Positions 37,787 through 47,117 of a stretch of DNA of 64,000 nt are shown here, piece by piece. A program made the translations under genes and the position numbers. Below the pieces are notes generated by a model. The model ran no database searches. It worked only from the letters and a program-made list of their open reading frames with translations, and was not told where the DNA came from. Origin of the DNA: Puffinus mauretanicus (Eukaryota; Chordata; Aves; Procellariiformes; Procellariidae); NCBI GenBank assembly GCA_023333565.1, contig JAJKFH010004053.1:2356001-2420000 (forward strand). The letters run 5' to 3'. How positions within the stretch are numbered: position 1 is the first letter of the stretch; every line of letters begins with the position of its first letter.

Positions 37787-38183
37787 GGGATTATATGTGT
37801 TTAGCAGCAGTCTAAGGTTCATTCATAATCTTAAGATAGATCATAAGATTTTAGCAGACTATATTTGCTAGCAGGTACTTCCGTCAATTCACACACACAC
37901 GCATACGGATGCAAAGATAGATAAATATACAAAGATATATCTGTTAAAAATCCCCCTCAAATTCAGTGAAATACTCATGTCAAATGTCTTGGCATTTCTC
38001 AATGGGTGAAGGGTTGAGCCTCAAGAAGTCTTGCAGCCCAGGTCCTGTGCCAGTCGGCAACGGTCCTCCGAATATCACAAACTCGAGAGTTTGCAAACTC
38101 TGAGGAGTGTTCCACTCAGAGGGACACCCTGGGAGCAGCCTGCTGCAGTCCAGGAGAGCTCAAAGGGTCTCAGTTGGGACCGC

Positions 38184-38209
38184 TGTTTATAGGGTTGCAA
38201 GATGATTGG
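38184..38209 (-). promoter_or_regulatory. CCAAT and TATA boxes on the minus strand of the LTR-like repeat
   Basis: Read on the minus strand, CCAATC (about 38,204-38,209) is followed some 14 bases later by CCTATAAACA (38,184-38,193), with GC-rich sequence downstream. This is a textbook retroviral core promoter layout and supports minus orientation of the element. Confidence 0.4.
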
Positions 38210-38301
38210 CTTTAGTCATTCATCAAAACTCTCAAGGTTTCAGGAACAATAGTATCGTTCCACTTGAGCTACGACTCAGATAAGGGTATCAGGGGGTGAC
38301 A

Positions 38302-38640
38302 ATTTTCCCTGCTCTCGTCCTCCACTTGGGCCAGGCAGCGGAAGTTTCTGGTATGATGGGTACATTCCCCAACCTCAGCTACATGAGTTCCTGATACGGT
38401 AAAGGGACACTTCACCACCTGACTCATTACACCAAGGCCAAGGTTTAACGAGAGTTTCTGAGATCGTGGAGTGGCCCAGGAAGGCAGAGGGGGGGAATGC
38501 ACCAGCACAGCAGTGCACTACACATAACTCAGGACAGTAAAAATGATAAGGAGACATCAGTTTTCCCTCCTCTTCCCATTGATTCCGTTTCTGAGCTTTC
38601 ATACTTATATAACATCATTTGACAAGATCAGGCCGAGAGT
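38302..38640 (-). other. possible retroviral internal remnant next to the LTR-like repeat
   Basis: This segment is GC-richer than its surroundings, with two overlapping minus-strand frames of 75-79 codons and a purine-rich end against the LTR-like block. It may be the last part of the internal region of the same minus-oriented element. No gag, pol or env motif could be recognised, so the assignment is positional only. Confidence 0.25.
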
Positions 38641-41600
38641 TGAGAACCCAGTGTATCAATACAAACTCTCAAAACACAAAATCACACAAAACTTTGTTGT
38701 CTTTACTGTTGCTTGTATGGGCATCAAGTTTTGCATTAACAGACCTGACTGCAGGACTTTGTTTGTGACAATCTACAAACAAACATCAATCCTGTTATCT
38801 GTGCTTCACACTTGTTATCTTTTCCAGGTACAGTTGTGACAATAAGATGGTTGCAGATACTTTTGTTCATTCTGTGGCACAGAATTAAGTGTCCACTGCC
38901 TCTTAAAAGAACTTTGTATTTAATTGCAAAGGTGTTATTATTGAGAATAAAATGCATGCTGAATGATCCATTGCACTTGATCAGTGTAAGAATCCCACAT
39001 CTGTCCATATTTACCCTTCAGAATGATACTTCTGAAGAGTCTCTTCCTCACAGGAAGATTATAATAGCTCATAAAACATCTTTGTCAGGTGCCAGCCTAT
39101 TGTATAGTCAATTGATGGCTCTTCTCTCCTACATAGACCTGTCATATTAATTAATATTGTGCCTCCACAAGGTGGTAGAAGTGGGTAATTAATTCCACAG
39201 CATGTAACATTCATAGTTTGATTGCTTTCCTTTTTACTCTGGTAATGAAAAGATACCTTAGTCCTTTATTTTACAGATTTTTCTAAATATGTCCGATTTT
39301 CTTATAAATCTCTTGGTAATGACCAGCGTTTCATTTATCTCTCTTGTAATATTTAGTTGTAAAGAGTTTTTCATTTAATTAATCTCATCACTGTTTCCTC
39401 AGCTCCCTTTAATGTTGAATTTTCTAGGATGCTTTTATTTGTAGTTCAATTTTAGTGGCGAAGCATGATACCTAACAGCTTGAAGCCAAGGTCAAGCAGC
39501 TTGGAATGAATGAATCAAACTCTTTGTAGGTAGGTCTTAAAGGAAATACTGAGTGGTGAAGCCATGAAAAGGGAGACCAGGCCAAAATTTTTAATGGCAA
39601 TGACTCATTCTATAATGTACACTTCAAAATATTCCATGATGTTGCGAACCATCAGGGTAAAATAGTGGAAGAAAAACACTTCTTGTTGTTTCCTCTGTGT
39701 TGCTGAGATTTTAATGGGCATCTGAATTCGAACTGTCTAGTGGGAGGACATCTTTCACTCCATGTGTTCCAGCTTCGTCACTTATGAGCTTTATCATTAC
39801 TCTCCACAAATGCATAGACTCTATTTTTATACTCCATTACCATATATTTGCAGTCTCTTTAGATAAACTTTTGATACCCATACAGAGAAGAGAAGAAATC
39901 ACTATTATAGGATCTAATTAAATTAGAAGAAAATACTTATGTGGATGGCAGCGTTACATTTGTAATTTCAAGTCTTTTCTCACATCAATTTTACTCTATT
40001 TTAACTCTCTTATCTTCTCTGGAGTTACAATTTATATGTGTGAGAAGGGTAGTACACAGTATTATCTTACAGATGAAATATTCATTTTTTGGCTGCATGT
40101 CAAAGCTGGATATTTAATTTAAGAGTCACATACTCAGGGCTCACCATCAAAATAAGCTTTTTTATTACATAGCTTCTAAAGTTATTTTTATTGTATATCT
40201 AAAGTTTTTAAATAAATAGGACTGGATTAAGACTGTCAATTTCCAGTTGCGGAAAATTCAAGTCATTGTGCACTCCTTCTCCAAAGAAACATGAATCCAG
40301 ATTGACCGTACTCTTGAAGCCTAGCCTATGATCAGATATCAATCTTGTCCACTTTATCTACTTTATCTTTTGAGACAATTAATTCATGAATATAAAGAAG
40401 GTATTCCAAGTACTGCGGAACATAAATAGAGTTGCTAAGATGAAGACAATCTTTCACTTTTTGCAATAACCTTCACATGACATTCAGTATAACCAGCATA
40501 ATTGGTCAAACATGTTTACATCTTCTGAAGTTTGAAAAAAAATCTGATAGTCCGGAAACATACTCTATATATGTCATGAAAAATACACAATGTAGAACTT
40601 TAAATAATACATTTCTCGCTACTGTTTATCAGTATTTAATATCTAAAGATTCTGAAGGAACTGTTCATATTTGATCTCATTCCAATTGCAATAACTTTAA
40701 AAGCATTAATATTCAAATGCCTAATATTTTTGTACAAGACATAATGATGGCATTTACTGCATTAAAAGTTCCTTCAAGTCCTACCGACATTAATGGCACA
40801 TTATTTGGCATCAGAGGTCTTTGGACCATTCCCTTTGGGTCTACTAGCAATCTGGATACAGAATTTCTATTGATTTCCAAAGGGAAGAGTCTTCCATGGG
40901 AAGAGTCTTTGAATTTTCAAGTAAAATTAGAGCCTTATTAATACTCTGCAGAGCCACAGAATGTTAGCTTTAAGCAAATAAAAAATAAAAAAATACACTG
41001 TTTCCCCTTCCATTCAGGTACTTGTAAGCACAGCTTACAAGTAAATACAGCTTTGTGAAATAAAAACTGAAGATACAAAGAATCTAGCATGTCTGCCAAA
41101 TTCTAAGCACTGTCTAGGATGTTTTTCATGCAAACTGTTTCAGAAGTCCTGAATGAAAAATATTGTCTAACTGGGAAAAAAGGATCAATTAAAAGGAATA
41201 ATTTTGCACATCTCTTAGCTCCTGTTCAAATGAAAATGAAAACCATTTAAGCTGGAACAGAATTCATTTCTGTAATGAAGAAGCTGGTGGAATGAATGAA
41301 CATTCAATTAAGCAAGTTCTGTTCATCTAAATTTTTAAAACATCATTCCTAAATGTTCAGCCACTCCAAAAGGTCCTATTGAGTGATGTTACTGGTGCTG
41401 TGTGGGTCACAAGTTCTCATTTGTCTATCTATCTGGTCTATGTCTTAAGTTGATGTAAAAGTTCAGGAAATGGGAATGGAAACTTCTGCAAATTCTCCTG
41501 TCTTTCAGCCATATTCAGTGGCTGAGTTACTCTCTTTGGTATTTTAAACTTTGTCAGAGATTTGTACGTGTTTGCTCAGTTTTTAGAACATGGAGCATCT

Positions 41601-43107
41601 ACCTTGATCAGGGCTTTAAGCCTTATCTCAATAAAAGTACCAAATAAACCCAAAGTTATTCCATAGGCACATTAAACAATATTAAAAAATCACTCTAAAT
41701 TCCAGGTGAGTAATGCTACCTTGACTCATAATGACCAAAAAATAATTTCATCTTGGAGACTGTAAGGAAAGTAAGATCCCAGGCTGCCTGGGTACAAATA
41801 GCAGGGAAGAATTAGAAGCATCTATCTTGACTACTGCAGGTGTAGACTCCTAACAGTAACATTTGCAAAGACAATGAAATACTGTTCATTTGCAGCAAGG
41901 GATTTAATTAGTATTTCTTATTGTGATTGAAGAAGTGGTTTGTCCGGTCTAGTGAACTTGTTTTACCTTTTAGAAAACTTACAAAGTGAATAATGAGGGG
42001 ATTGTAGATACACATAATTAATTTAATCCCCCAGAGATGCTTTTTAAGTTACTGTGTGGGCAAGAACAGGAGGACTGAAACTGGTCTTTGGGAAGCTGAT
42101 GGAATAAGATAACTATTTCATCATGACAGCGACATGACAAATTTGTGGCAATATCCTGTGAAAACTCAGATTCAACTACATCTCTGTTGTATGCTTCCTC
42201 TATTAGCTTTGGCCTTGAATAGTGTATATAAATTTCCATTGTCTTCATCAGTCTCACAGTCTAAAATATTTCAGTTACAATGCCTCTGTAAAATGCTTTG
42301 TAAAAAAAGTACATTCAGTTTGGATGGATTAGTTATGGCAAATAGTTTTGAAGAATGTTTGTTCTTGTGGAAGAGAAATTTCCTTAATTTCCAACTCCAT
42401 TCTTATGGGACGTTTAGTAGCTTTTTATCTCAGTTATATTAAACCATGGCTGATTTTCCCTTTCTAAAGACCTATCACTGAATAAAATCAGTTGATCACT
42501 AAAAGCAGCTTTGGTGAGCTTTCATGCACTGTAGGCATGAACCTCCTCCGTCAGTGTCATACCAATACGTGGGTTCACACACTGCTCTGAAGGCAGTGTA
42601 TTCTTTGACCACAGAAACTGTAAAAAATGGGGAAAATATTCTCTATACCAAAGACAATATGGGATGATAAAAATGGAGGCATATAAGTACAAAATATTAA
42701 TAAGAACTTACATATCCATCTCAAATATTTTTGCTATTTAATGGCTTAAAAAGCAAGGAGGAAGTATTAGAGCACCTTCTAGAAAAAACAGCATAAACCA
42801 ACAACATTTTTTGGTGGTTGTTCAATGCACTCAGATGGAGTTTTGCAGAGAGGTATAGATATGTTTTGCAGAGGGCTGTTTGTGAGCCCTTGGTTATTGC
42901 ACATATCCAGGGTGCTTGAGATTCCTCCCAGTTTAAACATGGGCAGTCCTGTAGCAAGTTGTGTATATAATGAGGAAGAAGCTGGCTGCTAGGGAATTCA
43001 ATTTATCTCCATTAACCTTGTTATAGTGCCTGCCATAAAGATGTTTTCTCACCAGAGTAGTGTTGGAGAAGACAAATGAATAAGAAAAATGCCTGGGTGT
43101 CTCTCAC
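38641..43107. other. AT-rich non-coding DNA
   Basis: No gene or named repeat recognised. It contains a perfect 11-bp inverted repeat at 41,019-41,043 and scattered A/T runs. Open frames reach about 110 codons but are AT-biased and lack coding character. If the minus-strand exon at 43,108 is real, this would be its downstream intron. Confidence 0.5.
41019..41043. repeat. 11-bp perfect inverted repeat, 3-base loop
   Basis: TACTTGTAAGC (41,019-41,029), three bases, then its exact reverse complement (41,033-41,043). A tight hairpin in AT-rich DNA; no T-run follows that would suggest a terminator function. Confidence 0.85.
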
Positions 43108-43242
43108 CTGTGCGACCAAATTGGACTTCCAGGAAAATAGTGTGGGCACCGGTGGAGATCTGAGAATGCAGCACCTTCTTGATGACACCAGTGATTCCTC
43201 TGAGTGCGGAATTATCATCAGTTCTCAGAGGCCAAAATTTGT
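43108..43242 (-). CDS. candidate internal coding exon, protein not recognised
   Basis: Seen on the minus strand: a pyrimidine tract ending CCCATCAG (acceptor just above 43,242), 135 open bases, then ACAG followed by GTGAGA (donor below 43,108). The exon starts with two bases completing a codon and ends with one base of the next. That makes it a phase 1-1 exon of a multiple of three, a form common in secreted and extracellular modular proteins. The peptide includes DKFWPLRTDDNSALRG, GVIKKVLHSQ and HTIFLEVQFGRT; the alternating hydrophobic pattern looks like beta-strand. Its composition, with several CpG, contrasts with the AT-rich flanks. I could not name the protein and found no partner exon in the window. 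It is the most exon-like segment seen. Confidence 0.45.
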
Positions 43243-44377
43243 CTGATGGGAACAAGCAGGCTTTTACTGTTACAAAGTATTCATTTATTTGATAATGAAT
43301 TTTAAAAAGCTGTGTTTTTTCCACAACAACTCTAAGAACTGTCACCTGCCACCATTGGTGCCCTCGCTGAAGGCCATTAGGAAGGGCATTGCTTACTGAC
43401 CAAAGTAGATCATCAGCCTCTTTTTAAGAATATTCCCTTCAGTGGTTCAACATAGGAAGAAACTGAATAATTCACAAGGACTATGTGTGAAGATATTGTT
43501 ACACTGAAATGGCACCTGATAGTTTAAATACAGCGTGACAACATTTTGTTTACTACAGTGGATCGAAAACCCTTGCCTTTGGTCAATGGTAAATTGATCA
43601 GTCTTACACACAGGGGGAGAATTTCACATTTTAAACTAAATTATAGTGAACATATGGCAAATCTACAAGTTCACCATAATGCTAAGGAATAATACAGAAA
43701 GTTTCACCATTTTCTCATCAGGTTTTCTCTATTTTGTACCTTTTAAAAATCTAGACTGACACACTGAAAGCTCTATGGTAGCTGAATCCAATAAACTATT
43801 CAATCTTCTTTTAATACAATACCATGAGTCTGGGAAAAAATGCCTGAGAAAACTAATTGAAATTGTCACTCGTTTTATTGAGGAGCAAAACTTTCTGGTT
43901 TTCTGCTGTCTAATAATGGCTTGCATGACCCTGTATTTGCAATAAAGTGTAGGCTGCAGTGAAGAATTCAGATGAAGAGCTGGAGCCAAACCTGATCAAA
44001 ACTTTTCTTTAAGTATATGTTTGCAATTCACCAGGCAAAATGTCTTTTGCATTTAAACTGATGAAACCAGTATTTTTTCAGTTTTTCCTCTTCCAAAACT
44101 TTAATTTGGTTACTTACGGAGAGGACTTCTTTAGCTTTGCTTTAACATGACTTGTGAGCATTTCAAAAGTAGCTCTATTTTTTTGTTTGAGGTTTCTGGT
44201 ATCCATATACAGTGCTATATCTCTAACCAGTTTCAACTGCAGGAATAGTTTCTCTGGAAAGGATGTGCAATGTCTTATTAGCAATTTGTAATTGCCATTG
44301 GGCTATTGTTTTTCCAGGGTTGCATTTATGCTTTAAAAAGGATAAAGGAACTGGGAGGTTTCAGTCTTCCTGCACAT
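43243..44377. other. non-coding DNA between the exon candidate and the ERVL provirus
   Basis: No named repeat. On the minus strand a GTAAGT donor-like site ends at about 44,117 after a 15-codon open stretch, but its phase does not fit the exon at 43,108 and no clear acceptor precedes it, so it is not called. Confidence 0.5.
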
Positions 44378-44846
44378 TGTGGAGGAAGGGGAAGATGAGA
44401 ACTCCTCCCTGTATCACTTTGCTGAAACCAGAGTCCTGACAGTAAATGCCCATAAACTTTAGTTAACCCCACAGGACAGGGGAGTAGCTGGGTTATAACA
44501 ACAGAGGACCACCGTGAGCTTAAGCAACCTGTTAATGACTGTTACAGGTGCTACTGTGCCAGTCACTGTGGGAGTTATGAAGGTGCTGAGCACCTTTGAA
44601 TTTGAGCAAGACAATGAAGAACAGGGTATTCTCTACCCAGTCCAATAATTGACAGTGCCCAGGGCTGCTTGGGGAGAGGACCAGGGACCCCCAGCACTGC
44701 ATCAGGACTATGCCCAGCATAACAGGAACCACTGCCCGCCAGCACTCCTGCAGAAGAGGTGAGTTGTGTAATTCATAAAATTGCATGTCTCTGTGATTAA
44801 GGTGTTTTTGTATCTGAGCCCAGTTAGTCTCCACAGTGCCATTTTA
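44378..44846 (+). repeat. 5' LTR of the ERVL-type provirus
   Basis: It aligns with 46,636-47,117 through shared blocks such as ACTTTAGTTAAC, AGTAGCT, GGGAGAGGACC, GACCCCCA, AAAATTGCAT, TCTGTGAT, GTGTTTT and TTAGTCTC. The right end is fixed by the primer-binding site that starts at 44,847. The left end (TGTGGAGG) is the best TG by length but is uncertain by some tens of bases. Confidence 0.78.
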
Positions 44847-44866
44847 TGTTGTCAGTACTGGGAGAC
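44847..44866 (+). other. primer-binding site, tRNA-Leu type
   Basis: Directly after the 5' LTR, the 20 bases starting TGTTGTCAG and including CTGGGA match the complement of the 3' end of vertebrate tRNA-Leu (as I remember it: TGGTGTCAGAAGTGGGA...) at 15 of 20 positions. Position and similarity together make a decayed primer-binding site likely. Confidence 0.65.
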
Positions 44867-45386
44867 AAACTGCAGATATCTGTAACATGGGAATGGATGG
44901 CCACTAGGCCCCTGGATGTGAGGTTGTGGCAACACCTTGCTCCAGAGATGGGGTTGGCACAGTGTAGGTTGCATCCACTGCAGCCTCTGCCCGAGGTCAG
45001 GATGACTGGAGTAAGCCCTTGCTAATCACCAAGCCCCAAAGCCTGAGGTGTGAGGTGATGTGAGTATGTGCGTGGACAAAACTTTGTAAAATGTTTAAGT
45101 GTAAAACCAAGAGAAATCCCTGGTCCTTGGATGGAAGGATGAATCGGGGCCCCTGGTGTGGTGTTTGACCTGACAACATGTCGCTGTTGTCAGGGATTAT
45201 GGGAAGGTGAAGATGGAGACTCCTGAGGTATTGGGAGACCAATACAGAAAGGCTTCAGCATGTGTGAGGGGAATGGGGAGATGTGGGGTTGAGCTTTTGT
45301 CTACTGGGTTTTGATGGAAGAATTGTGGAAACTGGAGGAAGAAAAGTATAATCTGAGCAAGTGCGTTAGAGCACGGTAATGGGCGG

Positions 45387-46178
45387 GTGAGAGAAGCTCT
45401 GACAACTGCCCAGGAGGAGAGAGACACAACACAGCAAAACAAAGACCAAATCAGTGGTGGAATTGGCTTGTCTAAAGGCAGGACAGCTACACTGCTGATC
45501 AAAAGGGCTGAGATCTTGGTCTGTAAGATCATGGTAGCAAGTGCTCCCCATTGGGATCTGGAGCACGGGAGCAAGTGACATGTGGTCTTCCTCCAGAAGC
45601 CTGTCCTGGAATGGCAGGATTCTGGTGGGTGTACATTCCCAGGTGTAGCCAGCTGTTGGAACCACTGTGACCCATGCACAAAATCAGGGTCATGGGGGCA
45701 TACAAATAACAGTAGGCCTTTCAGCAAGTGAAACAAGGAGCAGCACAGCAGTGACTCTGTTGCCCTATCTGAGCTGGTAGTAGAGTACAAAATATGCTGC
45801 ATACCTCCTCTGGTGGAGTCTCCCGGAGCATGAGGCGAAAGAGCCTTGATGAAATCTGAGGCCAAACACTGGGATTTTGAAGCCATGGATATTGGGGATG
45901 AGAATCTAGCCACACATAGCCTGAGAGAAAGAGATCCACAACGCCTGTGCTGGAGTTCAAGAAGCATCTGAAATACTAGGAACAGAATAACCACTTAAGT
46001 TAGTGCCCTAATTGCCAGTACTGAACTGGATGCCCATATTGACTCCTGGATGGCAGCCAGTGCTGTGTGGGGATGGATGAAACAATGGAAAAAGCTCAGA
46101 TGGAAATATTTGGGTAACCCATCTGGGCCACCAAGGTCAAAAAAGACATCGTGACATACCAAATCTGTTAGTTGTGCT
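45387..46178 (+). pseudogene. decayed retroviral structural-gene frame (gag-like)
   Basis: One + strand frame runs about 264 codons with no frameshift, broken by stops at 45,579, 45,729, 45,831, 45,969, 45,996 and 46,152 and closed by TAG at 46,179. Five of the six internal stops are TGA, the product expected when CGA arginine codons lose their CpG. The translation is charged and coiled-coil-like at the start (EALTTAQEERDTTQQNKD). It has a cysteine/histidine cluster in the middle (CWNHCDP, 45,658-45,678) and a tryptophan-rich part near the end (WMAASAVWGWMKQWKKL, about 46,050-46,100). A short frame upstream (45,314-45,375) is shifted relative to it. Position after the primer-binding site suggests gag; no pol motif was seen. 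Not functional. Confidence 0.5.
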
Positions 46179-46276
46179 TAGAGGACTGCTATGTGCTACA
46201 TGTAGTGCCAGCATATGCCATCCACCCACAAACACTTCTGCTACCATGACTCTCACAACAGACTGCTGCAAAATGA

Positions 46277-46609
46277 GTGGTGGGGAGATTTGCAGTAGGG
46301 CAGGAGTACAACAATAGATGTTTAACAACCTGTGGGCAATGCACTAGATGGCAAGCAGTGTCTTCCACAGATGACCAAATTTTGACTCTAGTGTGCAACA
46401 GCACTGAAAATGATAAGCATGTTACAGGTAAATGGACAATTGGATATATGAATAATGCCACATTTGTAATAAATAATTTTACTTGGGCAAATTTTCATGT
46501 TAGTGGTTTAATAATTAGTTCATATATTAATATCTGGAGAATGTCTGGTTGTGTATATGTAATCTCACAAATGGCAATGCATGGAATTACTCTATATGGA
46601 CATTTATAG
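46277..46609 (+). pseudogene. glycosylation-site-rich open frame before the 3' LTR
   Basis: An open stretch of 111 codons in a different frame from the gag-like one, ending just before the polypurine tract. It has cysteines spaced as CLTTCGQC and three N-glycosylation sequons (NST, NAT, NFT), which gives it an envelope-like look. ERV-L elements usually lack env, so this may be a foreign or unrelated segment. The base composition drops sharply to AT-rich at about 46,370 relative to the GC-richer gag-like part. There is no early ATG, signal peptide or fusion peptide. Function not assigned. Confidence 0.3.
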
Positions 46610-46624
46610 GAATGTCTATATAAT

Positions 46625-46634
46625 AAGGGGTGGG
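46625..46634 (+). other. polypurine tract
   Basis: AAGGGGTGGG lies one base before the TG of the 3' LTR, the expected place for the plus-strand primer of a retrovirus. A single T interrupts it. Confidence 0.6.
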
Positions 46635-46635
46635 C

Positions 46636-47117
46636 TGTGTAAGTAGTTAGAATAAGTTAGGTCTGGTTGACAATACTATTAAAATATGGACTTTAGTTAA
46701 CTTCATAGAATAAGGAAGTAGCTTAGTTTTAAGAATAGAGGAGTAACACCAGTGTGATCATCTTAATGCTTGTTGCGTAATCTTTAAAACAAGCAGATTG
46801 TGAGCACCAAGTGACGGCAACAGTCATTGGGTGCTGCACGAATTTCAATGGGACTACCAAGAATCTGATTTTCTGTACCAAATTCAATAACTGATGATCC
46901 CCAGGTTTGCTTAGGGAGAGGACCCAAAGACCCCCAAGCCCTAAATAAGGACTACGTATGGCATGGCTAGAATCTAGTGTAACTCAATCAACTTCTCTCC
47001 TGGACAATGTTGTCCCTCCTGCAAAGCAGACAAGTCACATAATTTGTAAAATTGCATTTATCTGTGATGAAAGTGTTTTGGTATCAAATTCCACTTAGTC
47101 TCTGCATTATCATTTCA
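46636..47117 (+). repeat. 3' LTR of the ERVL-type provirus
   Basis: Starts TGTGTAAG after the polypurine tract and ends CATTTCA, aligning with the 5' LTR end. It is 482 bp against 469 bp for the 5' copy. Divergence from the 5' LTR is large (about one third by eye), with several indels. Confidence 0.75.

Larger units (their letters stand above)
37219..38301. mobile_element. LTR-like repeat interrupted by an ERVL-type LTR fragment
   Basis: The block opens with TGTCGCG at 37,219 and has a GGTGACA at 38,295-38,301, giving TGTC...GACA termini like an LTR, though no matching target duplication flanks these points. Its CpG and GC content differ from the flanks, and it carries promoter-like motifs on both strands. 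Beyond 38,301, read on the minus strand, a purine-rich GCAGGGAAAAT abuts the TGTCACC terminus, as a polypurine tract would abut a 3' LTR. That favours minus orientation, with 38,302-38,640 as the end of the internal region. I treat the parts left and right of 37,378-37,538 as one element by inference. Family unknown to me. Confidence 0.45.
44378..47117 (+). mobile_element. ancient, internally deleted ERVL-type provirus
   Basis: Two related LTRs (44,378-44,846 and 46,636-47,117) in the same orientation bracket about 1.8 kb of internal DNA. A primer-binding site resembling tRNA-Leu follows the first and a polypurine tract precedes the second, which is the full structural signature of a provirus. 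The tRNA-Leu primer is characteristic of the ERV-L group. The LTRs agree at only about two thirds of aligned positions by eye, so the insertion is very old. The internal region is far too short for gag-pol, so most of it has been lost or the element was non-autonomous. No target duplication survives clearly. Confidence 0.8.
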
